DNA from: Culturomica sp.
GTDB taxonomy: Bacteria; Bacteroidota; Bacteroidia; Bacteroidales; Marinifilaceae
Length of the DNA: 39,216 bases
NCBI GenBank assembly: GCA_031271755.1
Contig: JAISVB010000029.1
Span: forward strand, 1 to 39,216
Direction: 5' to 3'
Below the pieces are notes generated by a model. That model had not been told where the DNA came from and made no database searches. It saw only the letters and a program-made list of their open reading frames with translations. Below, piece by piece: positions 28,412 to 37,195 of this stretch (position 1 is the stretch's first letter; the number at the start of each line of letters is the position of its first letter). The position numbers and the translations under genes were made by a program.

Positions 28412-28466
28412 GTATACAAACCTACATAAAAATCACTAAAAACAGGAATCCTAACAGGATTTTTCG

Positions 28467-28474
28467 TAATTTCG
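28467..28474 (+). promoter_or_regulatory. Candidate -7 element for the SurA-like lipoprotein gene
   Basis: TAATTTCG resembles TAnnTTTG with one mismatch. Its predicted transcript start near 28480 would make the ATG at 28481 leaderless and favours the ATG at 28493. It lies in the divergent gap between recQ and the envelope cluster. Confidence 0.3.
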
Positions 28475-28492
28475 CCCGATATGACGATACCA

Positions 28493-29329
28493 ATGAAATA
28501 CCTGATCCCGCTTTTTCTTCTTTTTCTCTGGAGCTGTAAACAGACAAACAAGACCGGCGGCGTTCCGGTAGCCAAAGTATTCGATACCGAATTGATGCGT
28601 TCGGAAGTAGCGGCCTTTATTCCTCGGGGCGCCTCTCCGGAAGACAGTATCCTGATGTCGCAGAGTTACATTCGGAACTGGGTGACCAAACGGCTGCTGC
28701 TCCGGAAAGCCCAGGAAAATTTGACCGATGACGAAAAAAATATCCAGCAACAGGTGGAAGAGTACCGCATCTCCCTCCTGATCCATCAATACAAGCAAAA
28801 ACTGATCGAGCAGAAACTGCAAAGCAACATCAAAGAGAGCAGTATCGAACAGTATTACGCCGAAAACAAAGACAATTTTATCTTAAACACGCCGGTGGCC
28901 AAAGCGCTTTTCCTGATCCTGCCCAAATCGGCCTCCAACATCGAGGAGGTACGCAAATGGTTCCGGTCGGATAAACCGGAAGACCGGGCGAAACTGGAAG
29001 AGTACAGCCTGACAAATGCGCGTAAATTCGACAACTTCGACGATAAGTGGATCGAAATAAAATTTTTATTGAACATGATCCCGGAAAATCCGACCATTTT
29101 AGAGAACGAAATAACCTCTACGTCCTACACTGAAAAGGAGGACGGGGAAAATTTCTACTTCCTGCGGATCCATGAGCTGTACCGGGAACAGACAGTCGCC
29201 CCGCCTGAGTATGTCCGGGAGGAGATCATCCTGATCCTGAAAAACAAAGAAAAGTTAAATTTCGAAAGCGAATTGGACAAAAACATCAACGAAGAAGCCA
29301 AAGCTAAAAACTACGTAAAGATATACTGA
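28493..29329 (+). CDS. SurA/PpiC-like periplasmic lipoprotein without a recognisable PPIase domain
   Basis: A 278-residue exported protein. The leader MKYLIPLFLLFLWSC indicates lipidation at Cys15. The rest is strongly helical and charged and resembles the chaperone part of SurA/PpiC proteins: RSYIRNWVTKRLLLRKAQ-like helix, NIQQQVEEYRISLLIHQYKQ, SSIEQYYAENKDNFIL and TPVAKALFLILPKS, where a parvulin domain would normally begin but its core motifs are absent. An alternative ATG 12 bases upstream adds MTIP; the chosen start gives the cleaner signal peptide. It directly precedes a true SurA-type gene, so a role in outer-membrane protein assembly is likely but inferred. Confidence 0.8.
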   Translation: MKYLIPLFLLFLWSCKQTNKTGGVPVAKVFDTELMRSEVAAFIPRGASPEDSILMSQSYIRNWVTKRLLLRKAQENLTDDEKNIQQQVEEYRISLLIHQYKQKLIEQKLQSNIKESSIEQYYAENKDNFILNTPVAKALFLILPKSASNIEEVRKWFRSDKPEDRAKLEEYSLTNARKFDNFDDKWIEIKFLLNMIPENPTILENEITSTSYTEKEDGENFYFLRIHELYREQTVAPPEYVREEIILILKNKEKLNFESELDKNINEEAKAKNYVKIY

Positions 29330-29373
29330 CCGGATCCCGTTTTTCTGCGGAAAACGGATTATATTTGTCGCTT

Positions 29374-30732
29374 ATGAAAAAAATACGACGCATGAAACAC
29401 TGTTTGCTACCGTTCTTTTTATTTTTCTGCGGATACCTGGCGGTTTCCCAGAGCAGCTCCGTTGACAAAATCGTGGCGGTTATCGGAGAAGAGATCATTC
29501 TGAAATCGGACATTGAAAACGAGTATATGCAAGGGCAGGGACAAGGATTGATCTCCTCCTCTTCTGCCGATTACCGGGTGGAAATCCTGGAACGGCTGTT
29601 GATCCAGAAATTGTTGCTGGCACAGGCGAAGATCGACAGCATCACGGTGACGGAAGAAGAAGTGGAATCCGATGTGGAACGGCAGGTGGAGGATTTGATC
29701 AAAAACATCGGTTCCGTTGAAAAATTGCAGAACTATTTCGGGAAAAACATCGAAGATATCAAAAGCGACATGCGTGCGCCTTTTCGGGAACGACTGATCA
29801 CCGATCAGATGCAACAAAAGATCGTGGAAAAAGTCCGCACCACCCCCTCGGAAGTCCGGACGTTTTACCGGAAGTTTCCCAAAGACAGTCTGATCGATAT
29901 ACCGGAAAAATACGAGATCCAGCAAATCGTGATCCAACCCACCGTCGGCGAAGCGGAAAAGGAGCGGATCCGCGAACGCCTGAGGGAGTTCCGCGAGCAG
30001 ATCCAGAACGGGGAAAAAACCTTTACGACCCTGGCGGTGCAGTATTCGGAAGACGGCAGCGCTATCCGCGGCGGCGAATTGGGATACAACACCAAAAGCG
30101 GCTGGGATCCGGCCTTTGCAGAAGCCGCCTTCAGCCTGAAACCCGGCCGGATCTCCAAGATCGTAGAGTCGGAATTCGGTTTTCACATCCTTCAACTCAT
30201 TGACCGGAAAGGCGAACAGGTCAATGTCCGCCACATCATCCTGCAACCGAAGGTGTCGGACGAAGAGCGAAAAGAGGCACTGGCGCGGTTGGATACCGTC
30301 CGCCAATACCTGCAGGAGGGTAAAATGACCTTTGAAGAGGCTGCCTTCTTCTTTTCGTCGGACAAGAAGACCCGGAACAACGGAGGGCTGATCGCCTCTC
30401 CCTACAGTTTGGATTCCCGGATGGCAAAGGCAGAGATCCAAGGGGATATGGCCAAGCAGGTCAACAAACTGAAAGTAGGGGAAATATCGGAATCTTTTAT
30501 GGACAGATCCAACGGAAAAGAGGAGTATAAAATTATCCGGATCAAAGCGTTGTATCCGCAACACAAAGCCAATCTGGACGACGACTGGACAGAGTTCGAA
30601 ACCCTGTTGCAAAACGAAAAAAGGATGGCCTTGCTCGAAAAGTGGATACAGGAAAAACAGGTGGAAACCTATATCCGTATAGACGATGCGTATAAAAACG
30701 CCGGATTCAGGTACAAAAACTGGGTAAAATAA
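29374..30732 (+). CDS. surA: SurA-type peptidylprolyl isomerase / periplasmic chaperone
   Basis: Periplasmic chaperone for outer-membrane proteins, 452 residues. A signal peptide (FFLFFCGYLAVSQ) is followed by the SurA N-terminal helical domain (VDKIVAVIGEEIILKSDIENEY) and two parvulin domains: the first with EIQQIVIQP, LAVQYSEDGSAIRGGELGY and FGFHILQL; the second with NVRHIILQP and a weaker FSSDKKTRNNGGLI. I chose the ATG at 29374; an ATG at 29392 is equally possible and fits better with the -7 element TATATTTG at 29360-29367. A hairpin (CCGTTTT 29337-29343 with AAAACGG 29351-29357) lies just before that element. Confidence 0.9.
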   Translation: MKKIRRMKHCLLPFFLFFCGYLAVSQSSSVDKIVAVIGEEIILKSDIENEYMQGQGQGLISSSSADYRVEILERLLIQKLLLAQAKIDSITVTEEEVESDVERQVEDLIKNIGSVEKLQNYFGKNIEDIKSDMRAPFRERLITDQMQQKIVEKVRTTPSEVRTFYRKFPKDSLIDIPEKYEIQQIVIQPTVGEAEKERIRERLREFREQIQNGEKTFTTLAVQYSEDGSAIRGGELGYNTKSGWDPAFAEAAFSLKPGRISKIVESEFGFHILQLIDRKGEQVNVRHIILQPKVSDEERKEALARLDTVRQYLQEGKMTFEEAAFFFSSDKKTRNNGGLIASPYSLDSRMAKAEIQGDMAKQVNKLKVGEISESFMDRSNGKEEYKIIRIKALYPQHKANLDDDWTEFETLLQNEKRMALLEKWIQEKQVETYIRIDDAYKNAGFRYKNWVK

Positions 30733-30750
30733 ACCGTATTGCAAGAGGTT

Positions 30751-31710
30751 ATGGAAAAAAATATCGAACTGATCGACCGGTTGAAAAACAAATACGACGA
30801 ACTGAAACAGGAAATCGGTAAAAAAATCGTCGGCCAGCAGGAGGTGATCGACAAAGTCCTGATCTCCATCTTCAGCAACGGCCACTGCCTGCTGATCGGA
30901 GTCCCCGGATTGGCCAAAACCCTGTTGGTGACTGCGATCGCCGAAACCCTGGACCTGAAATACAACCGGATCCAGTTTACCCCCGACCTGATGCCCTCGG
31001 ACATCATCGGAACGGAGATCCTGGATAATACCAAAGAGTTTAAATTTATCCGGGGGCCGCTTTTCGCCAACATCATTTTAGCCGACGAGATCAACCGTAC
31101 CCCCCCCAAGACGCAGAGCGCCCTGCTGGAAGCAATGCAGGAACGCGAAGTAACCGCTGCCGGCGTTACCCGGATGCTTGAACAGCCTTTTTTTGTGCTG
31201 GCGACCCAGAACCCGATCGAACAGGAAGGTACCTATCCCCTGCCGGAAGCGCAATTGGACCGGTTTATGTTCAGTATTACGCTGGACTATCCGGCTTTGG
31301 AGGAGGAGATCCGCATCGTGGAAAGTACGACCGGCGAGGGATTGAAGAAATTGGCCAAAGTGATCGACGGGGAAGAGCTGCTCTCCTACCAATCCGTCAT
31401 CCGCCTGATGCCTGTGCCGCGCCCCGTGACGGAATATGCTGTCCGGCTGGTGGCCAAAACCCGGCCGGGAAAGCCCGGAGCGCATCCGTTGGCAGAGAAA
31501 TACCTGAACTGGGGGGCCGGGCCGAGAGCGTCCCAGTTCCTGATCTCCGGAGCCAAAACATATGCGGCGCTGAACGGTAAATACGCCCCCGATATCGAAG
31601 ATGTCAAATACGTGGCGGAACCGATCCTGCGGCACCGGATCTTTAAAAACTACAAAGCCGAAGCGGAGCACATTGCGTTGGAATCGTTGATCGGCGAATT
31701 ACTGAAATAA
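30751..31710 (+). CDS. MoxR-family AAA+ ATPase
   Basis: A 319-residue AAA+ protein of the MoxR (AAA_3) family, usually a chaperone-like factor that activates or assembles partner proteins, often with von Willebrand factor A domain partners. Walker A is GVPGLAKT (50-57), Walker B is ILADEINRT, sensor 1 is FVLATQNPIEQEGTYPLPEAQLDRF, and the C-terminal lid contains WGAGPRASQFLI. An in-frame TTG 12 bases upstream is less likely than the ATG used here. No DUF58 or VWA gene is adjacent, which is unusual for MoxR; instead it sits between surA and an OstA-like gene. Confidence 0.92.
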   Translation: MEKNIELIDRLKNKYDELKQEIGKKIVGQQEVIDKVLISIFSNGHCLLIGVPGLAKTLLVTAIAETLDLKYNRIQFTPDLMPSDIIGTEILDNTKEFKFIRGPLFANIILADEINRTPPKTQSALLEAMQEREVTAAGVTRMLEQPFFVLATQNPIEQEGTYPLPEAQLDRFMFSITLDYPALEEEIRIVESTTGEGLKKLAKVIDGEELLSYQSVIRLMPVPRPVTEYAVRLVAKTRPGKPGAHPLAEKYLNWGAGPRASQFLISGAKTYAALNGKYAPDIEDVKYVAEPILRHRIFKNYKAEAEHIALESLIGELLK

Positions 31711-31727
31711 CGGTTGTATCCGATACC

Positions 31728-33299
31728 ATGAGCGGCCGACCGTCCCCCTACCCTTTTGTAGCGTACCTGAAAGCGACAGGCCTGTTGGTGTGCCTGTTGG
31801 TATCCGGCTCCCTTTTTTCGCAACAGAAGGCCAGCATCCAGATCCAACATGCCGACTCGGCGGTTCTGGACGTAGCGGGTCGCCGGAACATCCTGCTGGG
31901 CCATGTCCGGATGCGGCACGATGATTTTACCATGACGTGCGATACCCTCTACCAGTATACCGAACAGAATTACATCGAAGCGTTCGGACACATCCACATC
32001 GTACAGAACGACACCCTCAACCTGTGGGGCGACCGGTTGACTTATGACGGGAATACCCGCTTAGTCAAAATACGGCAGAATGTCACCCTGCAAAACCAGG
32101 AGGTGGTTCTGACCACTCATTTTTTGGATTACGATGCGTTCGGTCGGATCGGGCACTACTTCAACGAAGGAACGCTGAAAGACGACGCTTCTACATTGGT
32201 CAGCCGGACAGGTTACTATTACGTCGATTGGGACGAAGCCTTTTTCCGGGACAGCGTGCGGGTACATACGGCCGAATACGACCTCCATTCGGATACCCTG
32301 AAATACAACACGCAGAGCAAGATCAACACCATTGTCGGCCCGACGACCATCTACGGGGAAAACCGCACCCTCTATTCGGAAGACGGGTGGTACAACTCCC
32401 TCACTTCGCACGCGGAACTGTACAAAAACAACACCCTGACGTACAACGAATACCTGGGGAAAGCAGACACGATGCTTGTAGACAGCATTACCGCCACCGT
32501 TGTGATGAAACAAAACCTCCACCTCTACGATACGGTCAACAACGTCATTGTGGAGGGGCATTACGGAGAGGTGTACCGGAACAACGACTCCGCATACGTG
32601 ACCATCCGCGCCCTGCTGACATTAGTCGGTAAACAGGACTCCCTGTTTCTGCACAGCGATACCCTCTTTGTTGTCAAGGATACGGCCGGGAACAACCTCC
32701 TGAAGGCGTACCACCGGGTCAAATTTTTCAACCCCGAATTGCAGGGGATCGCGGACTCTATGTCCTTTCCGGTAGCCGATTCCACCATCTACCTGTATGC
32801 TAAAAGCGGGGAGTTCCCCATTGTGTGGGCGGCCGGAAACCAAATGACCTCTACCACCATCCGCCTGTTGCTGAGCAACAACCAGATCGACCGCTTTTAT
32901 CTGAACGAAAAAGCCATGATCGTCAACCGGTTGGATACCACCCAGTACAACCAGATCAAAGGGAAAGATATGATCGGGTACATGCGGAACAACGAACTCT
33001 ATCTGGTCGATGTAAACGGGAACGGAGAGACGCTTTACTACCCGGATGATAAAGGGGTCATCATCGGGCTGAACAAAGCCACCAGTTCCTACCTGAAAAT
33101 TTACCTCCGGGAACGAAAAGTAAAAGACATCGTCTTTATCAACAGCGTAGAGGGCAACCTGACCCCGACCTTCTTAGTCGCTCCCGAAGAGCGGTTCCTG
33201 AAAGATTTTATGTGGCTGATCGAAAAAAAGCCCGCTCAAAAAGAGGATATCTTTTCAAGCGGGCCTCTCCCGGCGGAAGAAACAACGCCTACTCCATAA
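31728..33299 (+). CDS. OstA/LptA-like outer-membrane biogenesis protein
   Basis: A 523-residue exported protein; the hydrophobic leader is at about residues 14-33, ending near LFSQQ. The mature part is made of repeated short beta-strands of the OstA/LptA jelly-roll type: AVLDVAGRRNILLGHVRMRHDDFTM, CDTLYQYTEQNYIEAFGHIHI, LNLWGDRLTYDGNTRLVKI and VVLTTHFLDYDAFGRIGHY. LptA-type folds carry lipopolysaccharide across the periplasm. The protein is far longer than LptA and lacks an LptD barrel; it matches the OstA-like family of Bacteroidetes in layout. It overlaps the convergent transglutaminase-like gene by 11 bases at the 3' end. Confidence 0.85.
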   Translation: MSGRPSPYPFVAYLKATGLLVCLLVSGSLFSQQKASIQIQHADSAVLDVAGRRNILLGHVRMRHDDFTMTCDTLYQYTEQNYIEAFGHIHIVQNDTLNLWGDRLTYDGNTRLVKIRQNVTLQNQEVVLTTHFLDYDAFGRIGHYFNEGTLKDDASTLVSRTGYYYVDWDEAFFRDSVRVHTAEYDLHSDTLKYNTQSKINTIVGPTTIYGENRTLYSEDGWYNSLTSHAELYKNNTLTYNEYLGKADTMLVDSITATVVMKQNLHLYDTVNNVIVEGHYGEVYRNNDSAYVTIRALLTLVGKQDSLFLHSDTLFVVKDTAGNNLLKAYHRVKFFNPELQGIADSMSFPVADSTIYLYAKSGEFPIVWAAGNQMTSTTIRLLLSNNQIDRFYLNEKAMIVNRLDTTQYNQIKGKDMIGYMRNNELYLVDVNGNGETLYYPDDKGVIIGLNKATSSYLKIYLRERKVKDIVFINSVEGNLTPTFLVAPEERFLKDFMWLIEKKPAQKEDIFSSGPLPAEETTPTP

Positions 33300-34479
33300 A
33301 CAACCGGACTGTCAGAGGCGCATCGCCCACGGCTACATCCACCTCGCGGGGCTTTCTATCGGATCCCGCATACTTGAACGTGTAGGTTTTGTTCTTTTCC
33401 ACCAAAAACTCCAGCATATCGTTCATATCGCGCTCCACACCGGGCGTCCGTCCGCCGCCCACCTGCTCCGTTCCGCAAAAGATATCCACGTTTACCGCTT
33501 CGCGGTCGTCGGAATTTTGTTCCTTCTGCTCCTTTTTGAACATCACCACTTTCAGCGAAACGTGGTTCCCGTCCGCTTTAATCCGGGCTTCGTACTCCCT
33601 GTACAGCTCTACGTAACGGTCCGTCACATCTTCGGCGTGTACGTAGCGGATGGTGCTGTCCCACACCAACGGAAAGTATGTGTCCGCCGGTTGGAAGGAG
33701 GAGGCGTAAATGGCATAAACACTGTCCCCTTTCACCGCCTTTCCGGCGTCGGCAAAAAACCACGCCAGGTTTAATTTATTGGGATAATACTCGGTAAAAT
33801 ACCACTTTCCGTCTGCCCAAACCTCTACCCAGTTGTGGTTTCCCCGGTTGTCGTGCCAACTGGGGGTGCCGGCGACCCGGGCGGGAATTCCCACCGACCG
33901 GAAGGCATCCGTCAGTAGGATGGAGAGCCCGCTGCAGGAGGCTACCCCCTGCGCCATCGACTCGTACGGACTCTGATCGGGACGTTTCCGGCGGGTACTG
34001 TAATCCACCCGCACCTCGTCCCGGAGGTTCCGGTTTACCGAATCTATGGCTTCAAAAATATCTTTACAATCCGCCACATACGCCGAAAAACGGCCGTAGA
34101 AATCCGCCCGCCACTCGTCCCGGGGCTCGTTCAGGCTGACGTACGGCAACACGTCGTTGAAGAAGATGTCCAACGGTACGTTCTGCGCCCACGGAAAACG
34201 CTCCCGGGCCAAGTAAGCAAAATCCACGTTGTTTACCAAAAAACCGGCTTTCAGCTCTTTCAGATCCCGTTCGGGCATGTTTACGATCAGGAAAGCCATT
34301 CCCTCTTTGTACCGGGCGTCGCAAGAGTCCAGCGCACGGGTCAGTTCCCCGGCATTCTCCCCCGCTATCTTCAACGCCTTGTCCAATCCTTTGTGGTATT
34401 TTTCCGGGATCCCTTCGTACCGGTTACTTCCCATGCAGGAGCAAAAACTCACCGCCAATAAAAACAGCAGAAATCTCAT
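33289..34479 (-). CDS. Transglutaminase-like domain lipoprotein
   Basis: A 396-residue exported protein; the leader MRFLLFLLAVSFCSC suggests lipidation at Cys15. A transglutaminase-like core follows a helical N-terminal domain: the nucleophile Cys182 in GVASCSGLSILLTDAFRSVGIPAR-type sequence and the His215 in GNHNWVEVW. The third residue, normally Asp in a W-x-x-x-D-P-type strand, is not obvious; KWYFTEYYPNKLNLAWF occupies that place with Glu. The last 100 residues form a separate beta-rich domain. Such proteins may act as peptidases or cross-linkers, but no substrate can be given. I start at the internal ATG because it gives a compact signal peptide. Confidence 0.85.
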   Translation of the reverse strand: MRFLLFLLAVSFCSCMGSNRYEGIPEKYHKGLDKALKIAGENAGELTRALDSCDARYKEGMAFLIVNMPERDLKELKAGFLVNNVDFAYLARERFPWAQNVPLDIFFNDVLPYVSLNEPRDEWRADFYGRFSAYVADCKDIFEAIDSVNRNLRDEVRVDYSTRRKRPDQSPYESMAQGVASCSGLSILLTDAFRSVGIPARVAGTPSWHDNRGNHNWVEVWADGKWYFTEYYPNKLNLAWFFADAGKAVKGDSVYAIYASSFQPADTYFPLVWDSTIRYVHAEDVTDRYVELYREYEARIKADGNHVSLKVVMFKKEQKEQNSDDREAVNVDIFCGTEQVGGGRTPGVERDMNDMLEFLVEKNKTYTFKYAGSDRKPREVDVAVGDAPLTVRLFME

Positions 34480-34561
34480 AATTTTTATCAGTTTAAAATT
34501 ACACACATGCTTATTTGATCAATCTATCCTGTGCTCTCCGAAATACTTCAGGAACTGCACC

Positions 34562-35233
34562 TTAGTAACTCCGTTCACCGAACAGGGAGCTTCCGACTCG
34601 CACCAGCGTGCTTCCCTCTTCCACCGCCAATTCGTAATCTCCCGACATCCCCATGGAAATCTCCCGGAAAACAGGATCTTCCGCAAAATAGTCCTGTTTC
34701 AGCCTTTCAAAAATCTCTCTTAAACGACGGAACTCCTTTCTGATCTGTTCCCGGTCCCCGGTGTAAGTCGCCATTCCCATCACCCCCGCAATCCGTATGT
34801 GCCGCATCTCCCTGAACAGCGGACTTTCCAGCATCTCTCCGGCTTCCCGTTCGTCCAACCCGAATTTACTCTCCTCTTCCGCAATGTGAAACTGCAACAG
34901 GCACTCGACGACCCGTCCGCACTTTCCGGCCTCCCGGTCGATGGTTTGCAGCAGTTTCAGACTGTCCGCCGAATGGATCAGGGAAACAAACGGCACGATG
35001 TACTTCACTTTGTTGGTTTGCAGGTGACCGATAAAATGCCACTCGATATCTTTGGGCAGGCGCTCGTACTTCTCCGCCAACTCCTGCACCTTGTTCTCCC
35101 CGAACAGACGCTGCCCCCACCTGTACGCCTCCTCCACGGAAGCCGCGGAGTGCTGCTTGGAAACAGCCACCAACCTCACCTCCCGCGGCAACGAAGCGGC
35201 AATACGTCCAAGGTTTTCAGCGATACTCTCCAT
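34562..35233 (-). CDS. PLP homeostasis protein, YggS family
   Basis: Single-domain PLP-binding protein (PLPBP/YggS, 223 residues) that buffers pyridoxal phosphate and influences amino-acid balance. Family motifs: VAVSKQHS with PLP-binding Lys26, FGENKVQEL, WHFIGHLQTNKVKYI, the segment EESKFGLDE, GVMGMAT and SMGMSGDYELAVEEGSTLVRVGSSLFG. A minus-strand -7 element TACCTTTG lies only four bases before the ATG, so the transcript may have almost no leader. It is divergent from truA with 58 bases between start codons. Confidence 0.95.
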   Translation of the reverse strand: MESIAENLGRIAASLPREVRLVAVSKQHSAASVEEAYRWGQRLFGENKVQELAEKYERLPKDIEWHFIGHLQTNKVKYIVPFVSLIHSADSLKLLQTIDREAGKCGRVVECLLQFHIAEEESKFGLDEREAGEMLESPLFREMRHIRIAGVMGMATYTGDREQIRKEFRRLREIFERLKQDYFAEDPVFREISMGMSGDYELAVEEGSTLVRVGSSLFGERSY

Positions 35234-35237
35234 TCGA

Positions 35238-35265
35238 CAAAGGTATGTTTTTTTTCGTATCTTTG
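35238..35265. promoter_or_regulatory. Divergent -7 elements of yggS-family gene and truA
   Basis: TACCTTTG on the minus strand (35245-35238) faces the YggS-family gene; TATCTTTG on the plus strand (35258-35265) faces truA, 26 bases before its ATG. The two are 12 bases apart. Neither has a clear -33 TTTG. Confidence 0.45.
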
Positions 35266-35291
35266 TGACTGTTTTGACGATAGAATCCAGA

Positions 35292-36050
35292 ATGCAGCGT
35301 TACTTTATCGAATTGTCCTACAACGGAAGCGCTTACAACGGTTGGCAGATACAGCCGGACGCTCCCTCCGTGCAGGAAGAGCTGAACAGCGCTCTCTCCC
35401 GCTACCTCCGGCAGGAAACGGCGGTGGTTGGCGCAGGACGGACGGACACCGGGGTGCACGCCTCTTTCTTTATCGCCCATTTCGACACGGAAGCAGAACT
35501 TCCGGATCCGGAACTGCTGGTACACAAACTGAACAGCATGACCGGCAAAGGGATCGCCGTACACCGGATCTACCCCGTCGCCCCGGAAACACACGCCCGT
35601 TTTTCGGCCTGCTCCCGAACGTACAAATACTTTATAGACAAGGAAAAAGATCCCTTTACCTGCGACTTTGCCGCCCGCTTTTTTCCGTTGCCGGATATCG
35701 ACAAAATGAACGAAGCCTGTGCCGTTTTATTCGAATACATCGATTTTACCAGCTTCGCCAAGCTCCATACCGACACCAAAACCAACCTCTGCACCATTCT
35801 GGAAGCCGGTTGGAAAGACACGGGGAAGCAATTGGTCTTTACCATCCGGGCAGACCGTTTCCTGCGGAACATGGTGCGGGCCATTGTCGGCACCCTGGCA
35901 GAGGTCGGCCAGGGAAAATTGAGCGCCGGCGATTTCCGGGCGATCATCGAAGCCAAAGACCGGTGCCGGGCAGGCATGTCCGCACCGGGTAAAGGCCTCT
36001 TTCTCTGCGGGATCGAATACCCCGATAACCTTCTAAACAGACGTACATGA
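35292..36050 (+). CDS. truA: tRNA pseudouridine(38-40) synthase
   Basis: Converts uridines 38-40 of tRNA anticodon arms to pseudouridine. At 252 residues it has the usual length. The N-terminus is RYFIELSYNGSAYNGWQIQ, the catalytic Asp52 is in GAGRTDTGVHA, and SRTYKYFI and FLRNMVRAIVGTLAEVGQGK are further family motifs. The ATG at 35292 gives the classic TruA start; a longer frame reaches back into the divergent gene. The stop overlaps the next start (ATGA), showing translational coupling with the Lnb-family gene. Confidence 0.96.
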   Translation: MQRYFIELSYNGSAYNGWQIQPDAPSVQEELNSALSRYLRQETAVVGAGRTDTGVHASFFIAHFDTEAELPDPELLVHKLNSMTGKGIAVHRIYPVAPETHARFSACSRTYKYFIDKEKDPFTCDFAARFFPLPDIDKMNEACAVLFEYIDFTSFAKLHTDTKTNLCTILEAGWKDTGKQLVFTIRADRFLRNMVRAIVGTLAEVGQGKLSAGDFRAIIEAKDRCRAGMSAPGKGLFLCGIEYPDNLLNRRT

Positions 36051-37195
36051 AACCATTTTATCTGCTATTGATCTTGCTGTGCACCGCCGGAACGCTTTCC
36101 GCCCAAACCCTCCGGCTCTCCCCGGAGGCCTCCGTCAGCATCCTGACCCATGCGCCCGGAACAGAGCTGTACTCCGTGTTTGGCCACATAGCCGTCCGGG
36201 TCTCCGATCCGCAAAATGAGATCGACCTGCTGTTCAATTACGGTACGTTCGATTTCCGCACCAAACACTTCTATTTCAAATTCGCACAGGGGCTCCTGCC
36301 CTATCAACTCAGTTGCATGCCGTACCGGGATTTTGTCGAAGGACACTTGTCCGACCCCCGGGGTATACGGGTACAGGTATTGGCGCTGGATTCCACCGGC
36401 AAACAACAGTTGTTCGACAAACTCGTAGAAAACTACAAACCGGCCAACCGCACCTATTTGTACAATTTTTTATACGACAACTGTTCTACCCGGATCCGCG
36501 ACCTGATCGAACAAAGTGTCTCCCCTCACTCCGTTCAATGGAACAGCCGGGAGGAGCACAAAAGTTTTTGGAACCTGCTGGACGAATATTTAGTCCGAAT
36601 GCCGTGGGTAAAATGGGGAATCCATACCATTCTCGGACAATCCGGCTCCCAAACGGCCACTCCGTACGAATACATGTTCCTGCCCGACTACCTGATGAAA
36701 GCGCTGGAGGGAGCCACCGTAGAGGGTCAACCCATCGTATCGGAGGCCTATTCCCTGTATGAAACTCCGGATCCGGCCACCTCTTCTCCGTGGTATACTT
36801 CCCCGTTTTTCGTATTTACGCTCAGTGCACTGTTGCTGGCCGGAGCTATTCTCCTGACCGGTTCGCCCGCCCTGCTGAAAGGCTCGGCATTTCTGCTCTT
36901 TGCCGCTTCGGGAGCCGTCGGTGTGTTGCTGGTGTTCCTGGGCTATTTTACCGAACACCCCATCACCGCTCCCAACCTGAACCTGATCTGGGCCAATCCG
37001 CTCAACCTCCCGGTGGCCTTTACCCTGTTCCGGAAAACGCCGGGGCACATTATCCGGGGCTATCTTTTGGCGTATGGCATAGTGCTGCTGATCGGTTTCC
37101 CGCTTTGGTTCTGGGCCTTGCCGGCCGTTCCCGCCGCTTCCCTGCCCCTGCTGCTGCTGTTCGCTCTCCTTGCCTTCCGGTTGAGACAACAATAA
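36047..37195 (+). CDS. lnb: Lnb/DUF4105 family membrane protein, probable lipoprotein N-acyltransferase
   Basis: A 382-residue envelope protein. A signal peptide (1-19, TLSAQ) precedes a periplasmic domain with the two residues expected of a papain-like DUF4105 active site: His47 in SVFGHIAVRV and Cys146 in YDNCSTRIRDL. Four to five membrane helices follow from about residue 252. This layout matches the family now named after Lnb, the enzyme that N-acylates lipoproteins in Bacteroides. Many genes in this window encode lipoproteins that would be its substrates; the enzyme assignment itself is from family knowledge. Bacteroidetes may carry several paralogues, so the specific activity is not certain. 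A Vsr remnant continues in the same frame right after its stop. Confidence 0.82.
   Translation: MKPFYLLLILLCTAGTLSAQTLRLSPEASVSILTHAPGTELYSVFGHIAVRVSDPQNEIDLLFNYGTFDFRTKHFYFKFAQGLLPYQLSCMPYRDFVEGHLSDPRGIRVQVLALDSTGKQQLFDKLVENYKPANRTYLYNFLYDNCSTRIRDLIEQSVSPHSVQWNSREEHKSFWNLLDEYLVRMPWVKWGIHTILGQSGSQTATPYEYMFLPDYLMKALEGATVEGQPIVSEAYSLYETPDPATSSPWYTSPFFVFTLSALLLAGAILLTGSPALLKGSAFLLFAASGAVGVLLVFLGYFTEHPITAPNLNLIWANPLNLPVAFTLFRKTPGHIIRGYLLAYGIVLLIGFPLWFWALPAVPAASLPLLLLFALLAFRLRQQ

Noticed and set aside
29337-29357. Hairpin CCGTTTT/AAAACGG as terminator of the SurA-like lipoprotein gene
   Set aside because: No T-tract follows; the next bases form the -7 element of surA, so it is more likely incidental or part of that promoter region.
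29419-30885. 488-codon minus-strand open frame opposite surA
   Set aside because: Antisense shadow of the two-parvulin SurA gene; the translation is Phe/Asp/Val-rich without domains.
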